64,000 bases of DNA, from assembly GCA_029532415.1 (NCBI GenBank), contig JAQOTA010000062.1:310001-374000 (forward strand). Reading direction: 5' to 3'. This stretch comes from Marasmius tenuissimus. Its lineage: Eukaryota; Basidiomycota; Agaricomycetes; Agaricales; Marasmiaceae. Below are positions 1-11,629 of the stretch, piece after piece. Below the pieces are notes generated by a model. That model saw nothing but the letters and a program-made list of their open reading frames with translations. It searched no databases and was not told the DNA's origin. How positions within the stretch are numbered: the stretch's first letter is position 1; each line of letters begins with the position of its first letter. The position numbers and the translations under genes were made by a program.

Positions 1-3000
1 TGTAAGTATCCCAAGGCTAGTTCCATCCGCCTATAAAGTATGGGTGCTAGCCCAGTCTCTGTGTAGAATACAGCTGTCACTGCATGCTTTGTTAGACCAA
101 GCAGTCGCCTTACAAAGCTATGTTGTACTGATTTTAGTGGGGATGCTGCCACCTCACTTGTATCCGGTACTATTTCTGTGCCATAAATGAGATGGGGGTC
201 GACACACCCCATGTACAGTATCTGGCCCTCATTTGGGGGTAGCGTGCCAATCATGGACTCTATGTGCAGAACAGCATGCCCGGCCTTCCTTGCTTTTCTT
301 GCCTTCTCCCTGTAGAGCGGCTCTGCCACACTTGTCGCAAATGTTGTCACTGGTCCACTTCGGAATGTCATCCCTACATATGTGTATTCTGAAACAATCT
401 CCACCACCTCCCCTGCAAATGTAAACACAGGTGTGATTCAGAGTGTGGGTCCATGGTATGCAATGAATGACTTCATTGCATTCACAACCATGAAGTTTGT
501 GGTGCACCATGCATAAAACAGATTCATTTTCCGTTGCAGACCCTCTGGTGTGAATGACAGAAGCAAGAGATCATCAGCTTGTTCCAGGTGCGAGATATAG
601 GTGCCAAAGAGCTCAACGTCATCCTCGGTCTCTGGGATATAGAAGTCGGCAAAGAAGATTATCCACAGGATGGGAGAGAGTGTGTCTCCAATAAGTATTC
701 CCATATCAGAGATAAACTCTTCTGAGATATCCATTCCGTGTCTTACTTTGTACTTCATGTTGAGGTATATGTGCCGTAGGTAGTCGAAGACCTTTCCTCC
801 CGCACCGAGTCTCCACAACTTAGTCCACAGTGTGGCTCTGTGCACCGAGGGGAATGCATTGGTGAGGTCGACGCCAGCCACCCACAACGTTCTCCCTTGC
901 GACCTTGCTTTCTCAATAGCTGCTCTGAGGATAAACACATTGTTGCAGGTCCGCCGTCCCTTCTGAAATCCATTCTGTGATGGCGGGATAATGTTTTCTC
1001 TCATGGCCCACCCATACATCCGTAGTAGAAACAGTAGTGTTACAAACTTCAGCATACAACTTTGGAGTGCCACTGCCCGATAGCTATCAGGCTTTTCAGG
1101 TGGCTTGCCTTTCTTCAGGATACCGACCAGTACCGTTGTAATCCAGACTATAGGGTTGTCATTCTCCCGAAGGCACTTATTCACCAGCATACAAATCAGT
1201 TCACTATTCATTTTCCGTATATCCGCATAGTGGACCTCATCGTCTCCGCTGGCTGTCTTCCCAGGGTGAAGTCGCTGCAGTTCCTCTTTAGCGAGCTCAA
1301 CCTCATCAACATTGAAGTCGCTCTCAAAGATTTGGTCACTTGTCTTGTCTGTAGACACCTCCGGTATACTGTTGCTGACTGCTTCATTGAGTTTGTATTG
1401 CGGAATATCAAAGCTTGGGTGTATCTCCCTGGTATTCATACGCAGTTTGAATACTTCCATCAGACCATTCGCTGTAACCAAGCCTGTTTCCTCTGCAGCT
1501 TTTCCAGCAAATTTACGAAATGTATCCCAAAATTTCTTTGGGCTAACTGATGACTCCCTGAACTCCGTTAGGTTTTGGTCCTGCTGACGGAGAACTCTGC
1601 TTCTGTTGCGATGTGATGCAAGGTCCTCTGAGCCTCCTCCTTGGGGGACAGTTCTGTGTGCTACCTGATCTGGTACAACATAATCTGTTGTCACTCTGCA
1701 ACGACCCTCAGGCACCACTTCACCTGACAGGTGTATTCTTGCCACATTGGGAACATGTATTGTCAGCTCATCTTCTAGTCCACCTTGTGCTAGCTGCTCT
1801 GCCTCATTACCATTTCGGCCCTGTGGGACTTGCAGGGATAGGTGGAGAGATGCACTGCGTAGTCGGATGATTTGGACTATGGCCTTTAAGAGATCGCCAT
1901 TTGCACAGTTCCAGTGGTTCTTGTTATGAAACCCAATATATACTGTCAATGCTGAGATGGCATACTCCGAGCTTGAGATCACTAGCATTGGTTTTGATAG
2001 GGACACTGTCTTCAGGGTGCAGTAAATTGCAAAAAGGTGACCCCTATTTAGTGAGAGTGCCGGCCCCGGTACCCGGAATTGTTTATTATAGCGAGAGGAT
2101 GGCCCTCCATATATTCCAGCACCCGCTTTCACTGATATAGTACCCAGCCCATCACATACTGCACTTGTGTACAGCCGTACCGGGCTTTCATCTTGAGAGT
2201 CCGATAGCAAGAGGTAGCCAAACATTGCTACCATTGGGTTGTCTTTGGTTTTGGGCACTGAGTTGATGACCTCAATGTACATTCGATCAAGCTCTGATTC
2301 ACTGGGTAGCGGCCTTTTCTCCCTCAGTGATCCATCAGCCTTTCTCTTAGTGCTCTTGTTACTTGCTGTGTATGCCATAGCAGTTGCCTCTGTATCAACT
2401 CGACAGTCAAACTCTACGTGGAGTGGGGTGTGATCTGACCACTCCGCCACATATTCCCCAACCTCGAATGTCTTGACTCTCTCATACATGGCGGAGTTGA
2501 CTAGTCCATAGTCAATGACACTGCTTCCTCTCGGCTGATGCGAGGTATGCAGGTGAGTGCGGGGTCCCAAACTTCGCCGACCATTGAGTATTGACATCCC
2601 AAGTGAGCCTAGCTCCTCCAGTAATGATCTACCCCGTGCTGAAGTATGCACATCCTCAGAAGCTCGGGATTCCCATGGTCCCTCTGCTTGTTTGGTAGCC
2701 GTGCGTCCATTCATGTCCGATAGTACCATGACTGGCATGTCGAGAGCGTTTGCCGCTGTAAGAATCTCGAAAAGTTTATTAAAAGGGTGTTTATCAACAA
2801 ATTCCTTCCAGCTAGTTGAATTTTCCGGTACGACGTATGCGTTGATTATCAAACACCCCACCACCTCTATTGCGAGGGTGTCTGTCGATGATAGATCACT
2901 TCGCAGCCTTGGCGATAGTTCCTTCTTCACCAACGTCAGAACTCCTCCCCAGGGGCGTCGCAGATCATCCGGGGCTGGCCTTGATTTTGCGAACAGGGTA

Positions 3001-3161
3001 TACCCCAGCGGTGGCTCTATACATTCATGTTCTTCTGGGCGCAGATGGGTCTCCTGTATGAGGATTATGTCATATGTTATAAGTTCATTCATTATTTCCG
3101 GGCAGCCGAATTTGAGCCTTAGTTTTCCTTTGATGTTCCACATTTTCACCCGAAGGCGCAC
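1..3161 (-). pseudogene. LINE ORF2: APE endonuclease, degenerate RNase H-like segment, reverse transcriptase; frameshifted
   Basis: The open frame 3161-438 encodes about 907 residues. Residues ~10-255 are an APE-type endonuclease (IQETHL near 35, LSDMNGR near 147, IDYGLV near 216, WSDHTPL near 241). Residues ~328-460 resemble RNase H but lack its acidic residues: YTS where YTD is expected, RGHLFAIY for RGELFAI, SSSEYAI for SDSEYAI. RT follows: VDLTNAFPSV (motif A, ~764), GDTLSP (motif B), QADDLLLLS (motif C, ~863). The frame stops at 438-440, but the next frame continues with clear RT-thumb/C-terminal sequence (for example GQILYMGCVDPHLIYG around 180-230) to base 1, so a small indel near 440 breaks the gene. 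The listed start is a GTG; the frame is open further upstream, and an ATG lies at about 3143. ORF1 ends 155 bp upstream. Confidence 0.88.
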
Positions 3162-3316
3162 TGCAGTAGTAAGGGAAGGAGAACTCAGATTGTTATTCTC
3201 AACATTACATATAGTTGTCAGTGATCTATTATGAACATGATCAGCAGACAGCCCTGTTTGTTCGACTGCCCGCTCTAAAAACCCTGGCCCAACGAGACAG
3301 ACACGCTCTCATAGCC

Positions 3317-4741
3317 TCAGGGTATCCCCTCATGCCATGCCTCATAGAAATCTCGGGCCTCCGTAGCCGTGCGCCATGATAGGATGAGGGTGTCAGGGCC
3401 TTCACGACGAGCCCGAACTCGGTGGGAGAGCCGATGACCTCGACGAGTTAGCCGTACCAACGACAAAGCGACACCGTTGTAGTCGGAGCTGCCACCTAGC
3501 CCAATAGGTCCAACACGGACTGTGTACTGTCCATTGTTGCCCGGGTACGTTGGGGCCGGTGCTGGTGGTGGAGGTAGAGCAGGAGCAGGAGCCGCCGGAA
3601 TAGTCGAGGCGTACCAGGGGGAGGTCTCATAGTATCCTGCTGGCCCAGCGGCTGGCGCAGGAGGTGGAGCAGGAGGTAGTGGGTTGGAGGTAGCAGTTGT
3701 GGCTGAGGTCACATAGCCCTGCGTAGCTGGCTGTGGCATGGAACTCGCAGTGTTCACATCTGCGGGTGTAGAGTTCAAGGCCATGGAGGCATTGGTGGGG
3801 GTACCAATGATGGTCGAAGCAGGGGTGGGGGTGGCCAGGGTAGCAACAGCAGTACCAGTGGTAGCTGTACTGGTAGTGGTACTGTTGCCAGTCGATGAAG
3901 TCTCCCCTAGTGAGAGATTTGTTAGTGTGGTGTTGCTTGGCATCAGAATGCTATAGGCATGCGTACCAGTATTTGGCCTCTTACGCGGGCGCTCTTCAGT
4001 GTCTGCAGACATGCTATCTAACAGCCGCAGAAGCTTCTCTTGGGTAAGACCGACCCCTGCAAGCTGCCCCGAAATCTGCTCGAGCTGATTTCCAAACTCG
4101 ATGCTACGACGCGTAAGACCATCGACGTGGGTAACAAGTTGATTGTTGGAAGATTTGAGTGCGGACTGGGTGCGTTCCAATTCGTCAAGACGCTCGCGGA
4201 ACTGGGGATCCGCGAGTGGGGTTGGTGTACCTTCGACACGGTCGATGCGCTCGTGCAGCTCGAGGAAGTGGGTACGGTTGTTGCTGGCAAGCTCCACTAT
4301 ACGCGCCTCCAAGTCCTTGATTAACGTCTCGGCCTTCGGCTTGGCCTGCTTCTTCCCAGAGTCAAGCAGCTTGTCGGCGAGTTGAGCATTGGAGGAGCTT
4401 GGCGTGAGAGGGGCTGTGCCTTTGGCCTTCCCTTTGCTTCGTGTCGCCGGGCCAGGGGTGGTAGGGGGTGTTTCAGATTCCCGAATGAGCTGAAGAACCT
4501 CGTCGTCAAACGTGGATGATACCGAGGCGCGCCCCGAGATCTTAGCTGTCGTCGCCGTGGTATCAGGCACCGCCGTCATTAAGCTTGGATCGACAGTGGC
4601 AGCTGAGGGAGCAGTAGCGGTGGGAGCCGTCTGAGGAGTCGAGTGAGAAAGAGGTGAAGGTAGGTGGGCCTGAATGGTGGCAACTCCACACGCCTCATCA
4701 TTGGCCGGGTTTTTGCTGGTAGTAGTATCAGAGGATGGCAT
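3317..4741 (-). CDS. LINE ORF1 (gag-like, low-complexity protein)
   Basis: A 474-aa open frame starting at an ATG. Residues 1-150 are rich in Thr, Ala, Pro and Ser, with a basic patch (RSKGKAKGT). Residues ~150-260 look like a coiled coil (leucine heptads around LIKDLEARIVEL and FGNQLEQISGQL), as expected for multimerising LINE ORF1 proteins. A long Thr/Ala/Pro tract follows, then a more structured C-terminus (TVRVGPIGLGG ... WRTATEARDFYEAWHEG). No CCHC zinc knuckle is visible, so the RNA-binding part is not obvious. The role, nucleic-acid binding in the retrotransposition particle, is inferred from its position directly upstream of the EN-RT frame. It is uninterrupted, unlike ORF2. Confidence 0.7.
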   Translation of the reverse strand: MPSSDTTTSKNPANDEACGVATIQAHLPSPLSHSTPQTAPTATAPSAATVDPSLMTAVPDTTATTAKISGRASVSSTFDDEVLQLIRESETPPTTPGPATRSKGKAKGTAPLTPSSSNAQLADKLLDSGKKQAKPKAETLIKDLEARIVELASNNRTHFLELHERIDRVEGTPTPLADPQFRERLDELERTQSALKSSNNQLVTHVDGLTRRSIEFGNQLEQISGQLAGVGLTQEKLLRLLDSMSADTEERPRKRPNTGTHAYSILMPSNTTLTNLSLGETSSTGNSTTTSTATTGTAVATLATPTPASTIIGTPTNASMALNSTPADVNTASSMPQPATQGYVTSATTATSNPLPPAPPPAPAAGPAGYYETSPWYASTIPAAPAPALPPPPAPAPTYPGNNGQYTVRVGPIGLGGSSDYNGVALSLVRLTRRGHRLSHRVRARREGPDTLILSWRTATEARDFYEAWHEGIP

Positions 4742-4900
4742 AACGAGAATCGGGGGGTGATACTCAACGGTTGCACGAGTGTTGAGCCGCCTCTTTTATA
4801 TGCCCTCAATAGTGTTGGTCAATCCCTGCGAGACAAATTCCGGTAGTATACCGTTCCGTCTTCGTGTGGTAGACCTCTTCGTCGGGGAAAAAAAAACTTC

Positions 4901-6690
4901 TGAAAAGCTCGGGGGGTAGAGGCAAGATGACTTTACCCTCACGAGGAATTTGATTTTAGGAGGGACAGCTATGACGACTGATGGATTGAGGTCCGATAAG
5001 AGATAAGGGTTCCGTGAGTCTCCGAACAGTGAGCAGGTCGTGGTGGGCGTCGTCGAGCACCTCGTATTCGTTATTCTCGCGAGCACCGACTCACAGTAGA
5101 CGGAGTATGGTGGTGGTGGTAGTCGTAGGAGACAGAAAAATGAACAGCACCGCCTTCTGTGAGTTCTATCGGCCTCGTGCGTGTTTCACGTGTTCCTCAA
5201 CTGAATGAGAGTACAATTTCGGTTGCGATTGCTTCCCAGCGCGGCTGCCTGGCTATCTGACCTTTTCAGGGCTCTATACTCTTATCTAGAGCAGAGGACT
5301 GGGCCACAGCGAGGAGGTGCGAGGGACTTTTAGTGGGAGGAGGGAGGAAGCAGTGAGCCCCTGTTGATTACCCGTTTGGGATATGACTTCCGGCTCTTTT
5401 TTTCTTCGAAATTTTTTTCGCGAGTCTCATTATTTACAGGAATTACTGTAATTTCTCTAACGTTTACCCACTTTTACTTGAACGTGTTTCGTGTTGATGT
5501 CCAGTCTCTCGTCTATACTCCAAATTTAAGGATGCATCTCTTGATCTCTCAACTCGTCACCCTACCTTTGCTCGCAACTATGAGCGTCTCAGCTCTCAGT
5601 TTAGAGCAAAATTGGGCTATTTTCTGCTTGGGCTCCTTCGTGCTTGATATTTCTCGATCTCTAACTCCGTTTTTCGGTCCCAGATTCCGACTGAAACCGC
5701 CTGCGCATCACCCCAAGCCATCTCAACACGGTCACAAACCCCTGCATCGCGGTCATAGACCTCCTCACTATTTGTTTGTGCGACGAGGCTGCCACTTCTG
5801 ATGTCTATAGCGATGACAAGAGCTACCGCGAAAGATGGAAGGACTCGAGCGCGTACGGCGGAGATTGAAGAGGAAGTCAAATGAAAGCATGAGACGACGA
5901 AGGAAGGGCAGCCTAAGCGTATACCGGCATCTTTTTGGTGCTTGTTTGTCTGTGATGAAGCTCCAGAAGAGGCCGAATGGTATGTGAAGACCTCCTCACG
6001 AATCAAAGCCATAACTCATCTTTTTTTTTGTTGTGAGGTAGAGTACTCGTGTGATCGAAGCCAATCATGGTGATTCCTTCCCTTTAGGCGTACCTATCTC
6101 ACCGTTTTCTTAGACTTTGAAGCACCGTATACATTGGACGAGGCCTGATCAACGAGCAATCAGAACTGAGGTATGCCGTTGCCGACATGCATGATGATTG
6201 AAGTTCGAAGCCCGTTACTTTGTCTGACAATATGAGAGGGCCGTCGAGGAGATGACGACTTCAACGCCCGACTCGAACTCGAGTTAGAGAAACCTCCGAA
6301 GCATCTGAGCTTTGAGGAAACGACGTAGGGGTGAGTGGCTTTCCGAAAGGCTGTTTATCAGCATAAACACTATTATTCGGGATCTTACATCACACTGATA
6401 AGGAGGGTTTTGAATGCGTAGTAACACTGCACCACCGTTCTTCGTGCCTTGCGTTTCGAGTCGGAATATCCAAAATGATGATTACATCCCAGATGGCCGT
6501 TTTACCGTGAATTGTAGGGTTGTAAGCTATGAAAAGAACGACAATGATTGGTAACAAGCAGAGGCAATCAAAGAGCAAGGCGGTACAGTGGGCTCAGGGC
6601 TCACAGGATAGACGCTCTATTCGGTACGCAACTTCTCTCCCTCCCCCATCAAGTTCTCTAGCCTAACATTCCCGTCCCCTCTAGTTCATC
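4901..6690. other. Intergenic stretch, no supported gene
   Basis: LINE leader remnants and unassigned sequence. Open frames on either strand (for example 5364-5801 plus, starting at TTG, and 5617-6012 minus) show no recognisable domain or splice pattern. The bases just upstream of 6691 resemble 54250-54378 (CT-rich run, then AGTTCATC before the ATG), so the promoter region of the 183-aa gene was duplicated with it. Confidence 0.5.
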
Positions 6691-7306
6691 ATGGCTGCTA
6701 ACTCTCTGCTCGTCCCTACTCTACCTGCCGCAAACATGGCGATCCTGGCAGCAACATTGGGCAACTCTGCCACGGCGGAAAGTGCCGTGAATGGAGCATG
6801 GATTGCGTGAGTGGTCACTGGTGTGGTATTTTCTTCCATGAAAACGGCGTTGACGTGTACAATAATGTAGAATCTTGAACCATTACTTTCCTCAGCCGCG
6901 TTTCATCATCAAGCCTGAGCTTCGTGTACCAAATGCAGGCGACGCAGACCTCGTAGTCCAATCTCAGGTCTTCGCCAACAATGCTGTAACCTGGACATGG
7001 CGCGTCTGTTACGAGGGCAAGGCTCCGGGGGCAGTTACTGGGCACAGCCTTCGTAGCCAGGTTGCTGAATATCCAAGGAGAGCGCTGGCCAGAGGGGCAT
7101 TCTGCTGGTGTATTGGAGCCATGGGTAGAGGTGTGAGCTTCTGGAGATTCAAGAAGGGTGACTTGGTCGAGGTGAAACCCGTGGATCTCCATCGCGGGAA
7201 TGTGAGAATCCAAAACACAGCTGCCAGCATGCCTCCGGTATATGATATCGTCAATGACCAAGTTGTCATTGACATTATCATGAGACACATAGCTCAGAAT
7301 CCTTGA
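6691..7306 (+). CDS. Uncharacterised 183-aa protein, two exons (copy 1 of 2)
   Basis: Exons 6691-6806 and 6871-7306 with a 64-bp GTGAGT..TAG intron; splicing gives 183 aa. The N-terminus (about 30 residues, MAANSLLVPTL...) is Ala/Leu-rich and could be a weak signal peptide ending near ATA, but this is uncertain. The body is compact, with a WTWRVCYEG segment, a Cys/Trp-rich FCWCIG segment and a conserved end (PPVYDIVNDQV). I recognise no family. The second copy at 54379-54991 has the same exon-intron structure and preserves frame and intron ends despite many substitutions, which supports a real gene under constraint. The two copies are in the same orientation although the arms between them are inverted. 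Confidence 0.75.
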
Positions 7307-7986
7307 TACCATTGTCCGTATAACATTACCCTACGTCGGTTATCTTCATTTTCTGCGGGACATGATTCTTCTACTAGTACATAACTATTCACGACTCGGA
7401 TAATCCCTGTATTTCTGCAGAGTTCTTATTTATCGAAAGAAGTTCAAAAGAATTGACGTTGAATCTCAAAAAACGTCATTCAATTGGCAAGTGCGCGTTT
7501 GAATGAAGTTCCGGACTCCCTGATTGTTCAATTCTATCCACGGCGGTGAACATTGGAGTGTCCTCTAAAAGAAATTTCTCTATTCTCTTCAAAGTGTATA
7601 CTTCTACATACTGATAGCCACTCGCACGTTGAACTTCGCGATTCCAACGACCAAAGTTGACTCCGACAGTCCACATCGGACCGGCGTGGGATACCGGCCT
7701 GTCAACGAACGATGGATACACAAACGCCCACACAAACAATCCGTGACCAAATCCCCCACAGCACTTTACATAAAGCTTTCAAGGATGCGCAGCTCGGCTC
7801 TCCCACAGCTTTCAAACAACTCTCAACCACTCGTTCACCAGTCAAACGGGCGTACGCTGCTCGGATTAACCTCAAGTCTGTGTCAGCTGGAACTTATAAG
7901 AATTTGAGTTAGCTGAGGTACGTCTTCCAGCTACCATATCGTGTTCAATCACTTAAATCTCCGTTCGCTCATGTGGATGTAGACCA
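7307..7986. repeat. Duplicated intergenic block (also near 55.0-55.3 kb and 53.0 kb)
   Basis: The 3' flank of the 183-aa gene (about 7307-7630) has a diverged copy in the same orientation at about 54992-55320. The part at about 7770-7900 (around TTCAAGGATGCGCA and AACCTCAAGTCTGTGTCAGC) matches about 53040-53150, also in the same orientation. No coding potential is supported. Confidence 0.6.
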
Positions 7987-9600
7987 ATGCCATCGTCATC
8001 AGCGAGCACAAGCCCACCGCCATATTCTCCAGTCGATCCACAACGCAGCCGCGGGGCTGCTCGCAATGGGCATAGAGGGACATCTCACCGTGGAGATTCA
8101 TGGGCCAGATCGTCAAGGAATCAGCCCGACAGAAACACAAATCTCCACCACCACTATCATGCTTGCAATCACCAGCCAGTACCCAACAATACTTCCGTTA
8201 ATGTGGCTGTATTAAACCAGGAAACGCCCTTGCTCTTTCACTCGGAGTCTCAGCCATTGGAATCGCCTCAAAGCCCATCATTGTTTACGAGGAACCGTAC
8301 CTACAAGCTCGCTATATTCCTCGCTGGTGCCTTCACCTACTATCTCTTCCAGCGTTACACTTACACTCATACGACATGGATAAACCTCACCGCCTCTCCA
8401 AACTGCACCTCCATCGGTGCTCGAACTTACACAGCTCATCTCGTCGACAAGCCCGAAGGTTTCTACCCAAACAAGTTCTGCTCGGATATTCCCATCATCA
8501 TCCACGGACGAACCATTCCACACCCCGTTTCGTGTTACTCCGAACCCTCCCAGTGCCAGACCTATGAGCACGACGGTCAGCCCAAGACCGTCACCTGTAC
8601 GATCACTCGAGGAGAATGGCTCGTCGATTTCGACGAAGGTAGCTGCATGCCTACCTGGGATCCCGTCAACGCCGGCGCTCAGAACCCTACCCCCGACGAC
8701 AAATGCCTATCATACAAGAAACGCGGATACACGGCGTACATGTCTCCCTCACGCATTCCACCTGGTCTCGATCATCTCCAGTCATGCTTGAACACACCGG
8801 CTACTATCAATCACCGCTCGCTTCTCCCCGAAGAATGTCGCCTAGAACAATCCGGCGTCTACGGAGCGCGTTTTGTTGCTGAAGAAGAATCCAGCTGCAC
8901 ACCTACCTGGGTTGATGTACAACGAGAATGGCGGTGCGAGCGGTATAACCTCAAGAGGTTCTCCGGGTTGATGGAGGAAGTGCAGGATCTTGATGGGCTA
9001 GAGGTGTGCAAGGAGGTCGCATACAACTTTTTCGGGATGAAGGAGAAGACACCGGATTGGTGCGAGCGCGAGTCGTCGGGGAGGATAAGAGGACATTGGT
9101 GGATTGATTTCAACGTGCCCGAGTGTCACCCGGTTCTTAGGGATATAAGGGATTATGTGAGTTGTGTTTGGATCTGTTCTTTGGGTCTGGCGTTAAACTG
9201 GTTGTGTTTCGATTTGAAGGGATGTGCTGAGACGCATATCAAGGTAAGCCAGCTTTAACATCTCCATGGAATATCTGGGTCTCAACAATATCATGGATAG
9301 CGTGTAGAAGCTCGGGTTGACGACATCGGCAGGGGAGAAGACTGGTACCGAATGTGTGCGTACGATAGCTTCAACTAGCGTCCGGCGATAGGTCTGACTG
9401 ATTCGTTATTTAGGTACGACTACGCCGCTATGGTGGGAAGGTGTAGAGTATTATCCTATTCAGTGCGAGTCTAGAAGGGTGAGCTTTGTTCATAACCCGA
9501 AGTTTCCTGCTTGCACTGACATTCGCCGCATTTGCAATAGATACTGTGGAACGCTTGGACAGTCGCCGTATTCAATATCCATGACCCTCGTTGTACATGA
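7987..9600 (+). CDS. Cysteine-rich single-pass membrane protein with internal repeats, 457 aa, five exons
   Basis: Exons 7987-9156, 9220-9243, 9301-9355, 9414-9478 and 9541-9600 keep one frame across GT..AG introns; the third intron splits a Cys codon (donor GTGCGT). The product has a Pro/Ser/His-rich N-terminus of ~100 residues, one hydrophobic helix at ~104-122 (KLAIFLAGAFTYYLF), then a Cys-rich region, so it is probably a type II membrane protein with a secreted-side domain. That region looks built from about four degenerate ~65-residue units, each with Leu/Cys, an MC..TP or similar motif, a Pro..C step, a Gly..W/F step and a closing Cys (GSCMPTW, SCTPTW, PECHPVL, DPRC). The first Cys-rich segment and the TM are certain; unit boundaries are inferred. 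The function is unknown. A truncated inverted copy lies at 49470-49955. Confidence 0.75.
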
Positions 9601-10375
9601 TGGGAGCCCCTGTCTCTTTTTTCCATTTAAATCGTGATCGCTGTCTTGTCGTTTTCTGTGCTGTGCGTAATGCTGTATACTCTAGCTCAACTTTTCTACT
9701 ATCGAGATAGGTTGTAAAATCCGAATCAATCACGCCCTCAGCCTCTCTGAATCGAGCACAACCTCTAGCACCACACTCAATATTGGCAGCCTCCAGTTCG
9801 TTCGTTCCTCCAATTTCCAAGCGATTGGCATCGGTTCTGGTTCTGCTCGCCGTAACATCAACGTCTTAAAGTTCGTACGACTCGATGTCGACGCTTACGA
9901 GCACCTCTTGTGGCTGCTAGAGAGCCACACGGACAGATCTATCGGTCTGAGGAGGGGAAGGCTTCGAATCAGCGGGGAATGAAACCGATCGGAGAATGAT
10001 GCAACTCACTGATGAGGGAGTCTTCTTCACTCTACGGCTGTTACCGCCGGTAGTATCTGTTCGCGCTTCTATTGCGAGCGGTCAACGACCCCGCTTCATC
10101 TGACGAAGACATCACCAACGAACTGGGCCGAATCGACAGCCTGGTACTGGAGTTCTCGGATGGAATGACAGCCCGAGCGTTGGACGCGGATGTCACTGTC
10201 TCCGTATGAGACAAGAATGGCTCAACCGCTGGCTCGACTGGGACCAACACGTCTCCTTCATCTAAGAACCAGACAAATGGCTCTCCTCCGCGCACACGAA
10301 GACATGTGATACCGAATAACACGTATCTTCAAATGTGTTTGGCCGTTGAACAGTGTCTTTTTGGAGCCTTTGATT
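9601..10375. repeat. Three-copy block (9781-10060), copies at ~49050-49330 (inverted) and ~55330-55600 (direct)
   Basis: The block includes CAATTTCCAAGC, CTCGATGTCGACG and GATGAGGGAGTCTT. On the plus strand all three copies can encode a similar peptide around LLW.LE/D..TD+.IG, so it may derive from an exon, but no complete gene is visible. In the 55.3-kb copy the block adjoins the last exon of the DUF6534 gene. The remainder of the interval has no supported coding sequence. Confidence 0.6.
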
Positions 10376-10955
10376 GCGTGATGACAGGATATCGAGGTGG
10401 GGACTACATGGACGTCGATGGAATAGTTGGGGGATAGTGGAGGGTTGAAGACAACGTCCTGGAGGGATGCGTATAGAACTTTGAAACGAACGTCGTAACG
10501 GGGGAGGAGGGGACTCAATTGTGGATGAGGAGAATTTGAGGATGGGAAGAAAGTCGTTGAACACGATCCTGGCAGCTTCTCTCCCGCGGCTCCGGTGGTC
10601 ACAAACTTAGGAATTATGCAGTGTTACTTGTACAAGTAGTCTCGCATACCTGTCTAGCTTTGCGACCCGAAGACTGACTGAGGGCTCGGTAGGTCGTCGA
10701 GCGTGCGTGAAGTAAAGGTCACAACTACAACAGTATAGATTCGTTCATCAACTTAAAAGTACAGGGATATTTTGTATTTAATTGATTTTCTGCTACAGGA
10801 GAAAGAAACACATATTGAAAACTTGATTTCGCAAAGCCCTAAGACGGTGGCTGAGAAGAGGGTCGACGTCCGCCATCTAAAATGTGACACTGAAAAACAC
10901 TTCGCACTGTTAACAAGGGTCCCACTCACCACGTCGGCTCGAGGACTCAGGAGAC

Positions 10956-11456
10956 TTAAGCGGCAGCGGTCCAAGATCCCTTGGAGTTTGCGGGGATGTT
11001 GAGGGACGACCCTTGTCCAGTCCACATAGCCTCGACATCATTTTCACCCTTCAATTTCAGGGTAACGTTGCCGCCACCGTCCGCAGTGGTGAGGGTAAAA
11101 GTGCCTTTGGTCCCTATCTCTTGGATATTCGAGGGGGTATCCGTGGCTGTGAAGTAACCGTGACCATTGACACTGCTGCCCGCGCCACTCCCGACAAAGG
11201 TCCTCTGGGACCCGTCCTCATCCACAACCTTGAACCACCAAGTGAGACCGCTGACTTTGTCGTTCACGACCCTGAGGTTGGCACCGGGCTTGTCACCCAG
11301 GTCTTTGGCTGCTTCTTGGGCAAGGGTCTGGGCCTCAGCGTTGTCCGGGTGGTCCTGAACATATTGCTGAAGGAGTTCTACAGGCAAGAGCAGAGTGAGT
11401 ATATCGCCTCAGTAGTCTTAAAGCTCGCCATGACTCGTACCGCGGATGGACGACAT
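10956..11456 (-). CDS. Small uncharacterised protein, family A, 145 aa (left copy)
   Basis: Two exons on the minus strand: 11456-11441 (MSSIR plus one base) and 11377-10956, with a 63-bp intron (GTACGA..TGTAG). The protein starts with a short helix-like region (LLQQYVQDHPDNAEAQ) and continues into a Gly/Thr-rich, probably all-beta region with alternating hydrophobic residues (LTWWFKV, GTFTLTTADGGG, VTLKLKG) ending in NSKGSW. No signal peptide or TM is seen. The sequence equals the copy at 47629-48129 and is clearly related to family B at 16303-16799. The function is unknown; a small beta-barrel or sandwich is inferred from the pattern only. A TATA element lies ~155 bp upstream of the ATG. Confidence 0.75.
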
Positions 11457-11609
11457 GTTAAAGATTCTAGGGGAATGCGAACGGTGAGGGGTGCCGGTGA
11501 GCACGACACGAGCAAAGCTGAGGAGCAGAAGAGGCGAACCTTTGTTATCTGAAGGGCTGGGTGTAGTTTGAGAGTCGAAACTGGAGATCAAGGAGCGAGG
11601 AAGTCTGGG

Positions 11610-11617
11610 TATTTATA
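11610..11617 (-). promoter_or_regulatory. TATA box of gene A (left)
   Basis: TATAAATA on the minus strand, about 155 bp upstream of the gene A start. The same element is kept upstream of all four family members (11610, 16949, 43807, 47468), including the diverged B copies, which supports a functional core promoter. Confidence 0.55.
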
Positions 11618-11629
11618 CGTTCTATGTGC

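Larger units (their letters stand above)
1..4900 (-). mobile_element. LINE (non-LTR retrotransposon), partial, two ORFs
   Basis: Minus-strand non-LTR element with an ORF1 (3317-4741) followed by an ORF2 (endonuclease plus reverse transcriptase, from 3161 down past the window start). No LTRs are seen. The 3' end lies outside the window, so tail and target duplication cannot be checked. The 5' boundary is approximate: the leader upstream of ORF1 has no clear edge. The organisation (proline/threonine-rich ORF1 with a coiled-coil-like middle, then APE-type endonuclease and RT) is typical of fungal LINEs. ORF2 carries at least one frameshift, so this copy is probably dead although otherwise well preserved. 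Confidence 0.85.

Noticed and set aside
5364..5801. 145-codon plus frame with hydrophobic N-terminus
   Set aside because: Starts at TTG, no family or splice context, overlaps an equally long minus frame.
11013..11552. 179-aa plus-strand frame opposite gene A (mirrored at 47533-48072)
   Set aside because: Antisense shadow of gene A and its upstream region; no domain, and gene A has the intron and family support.
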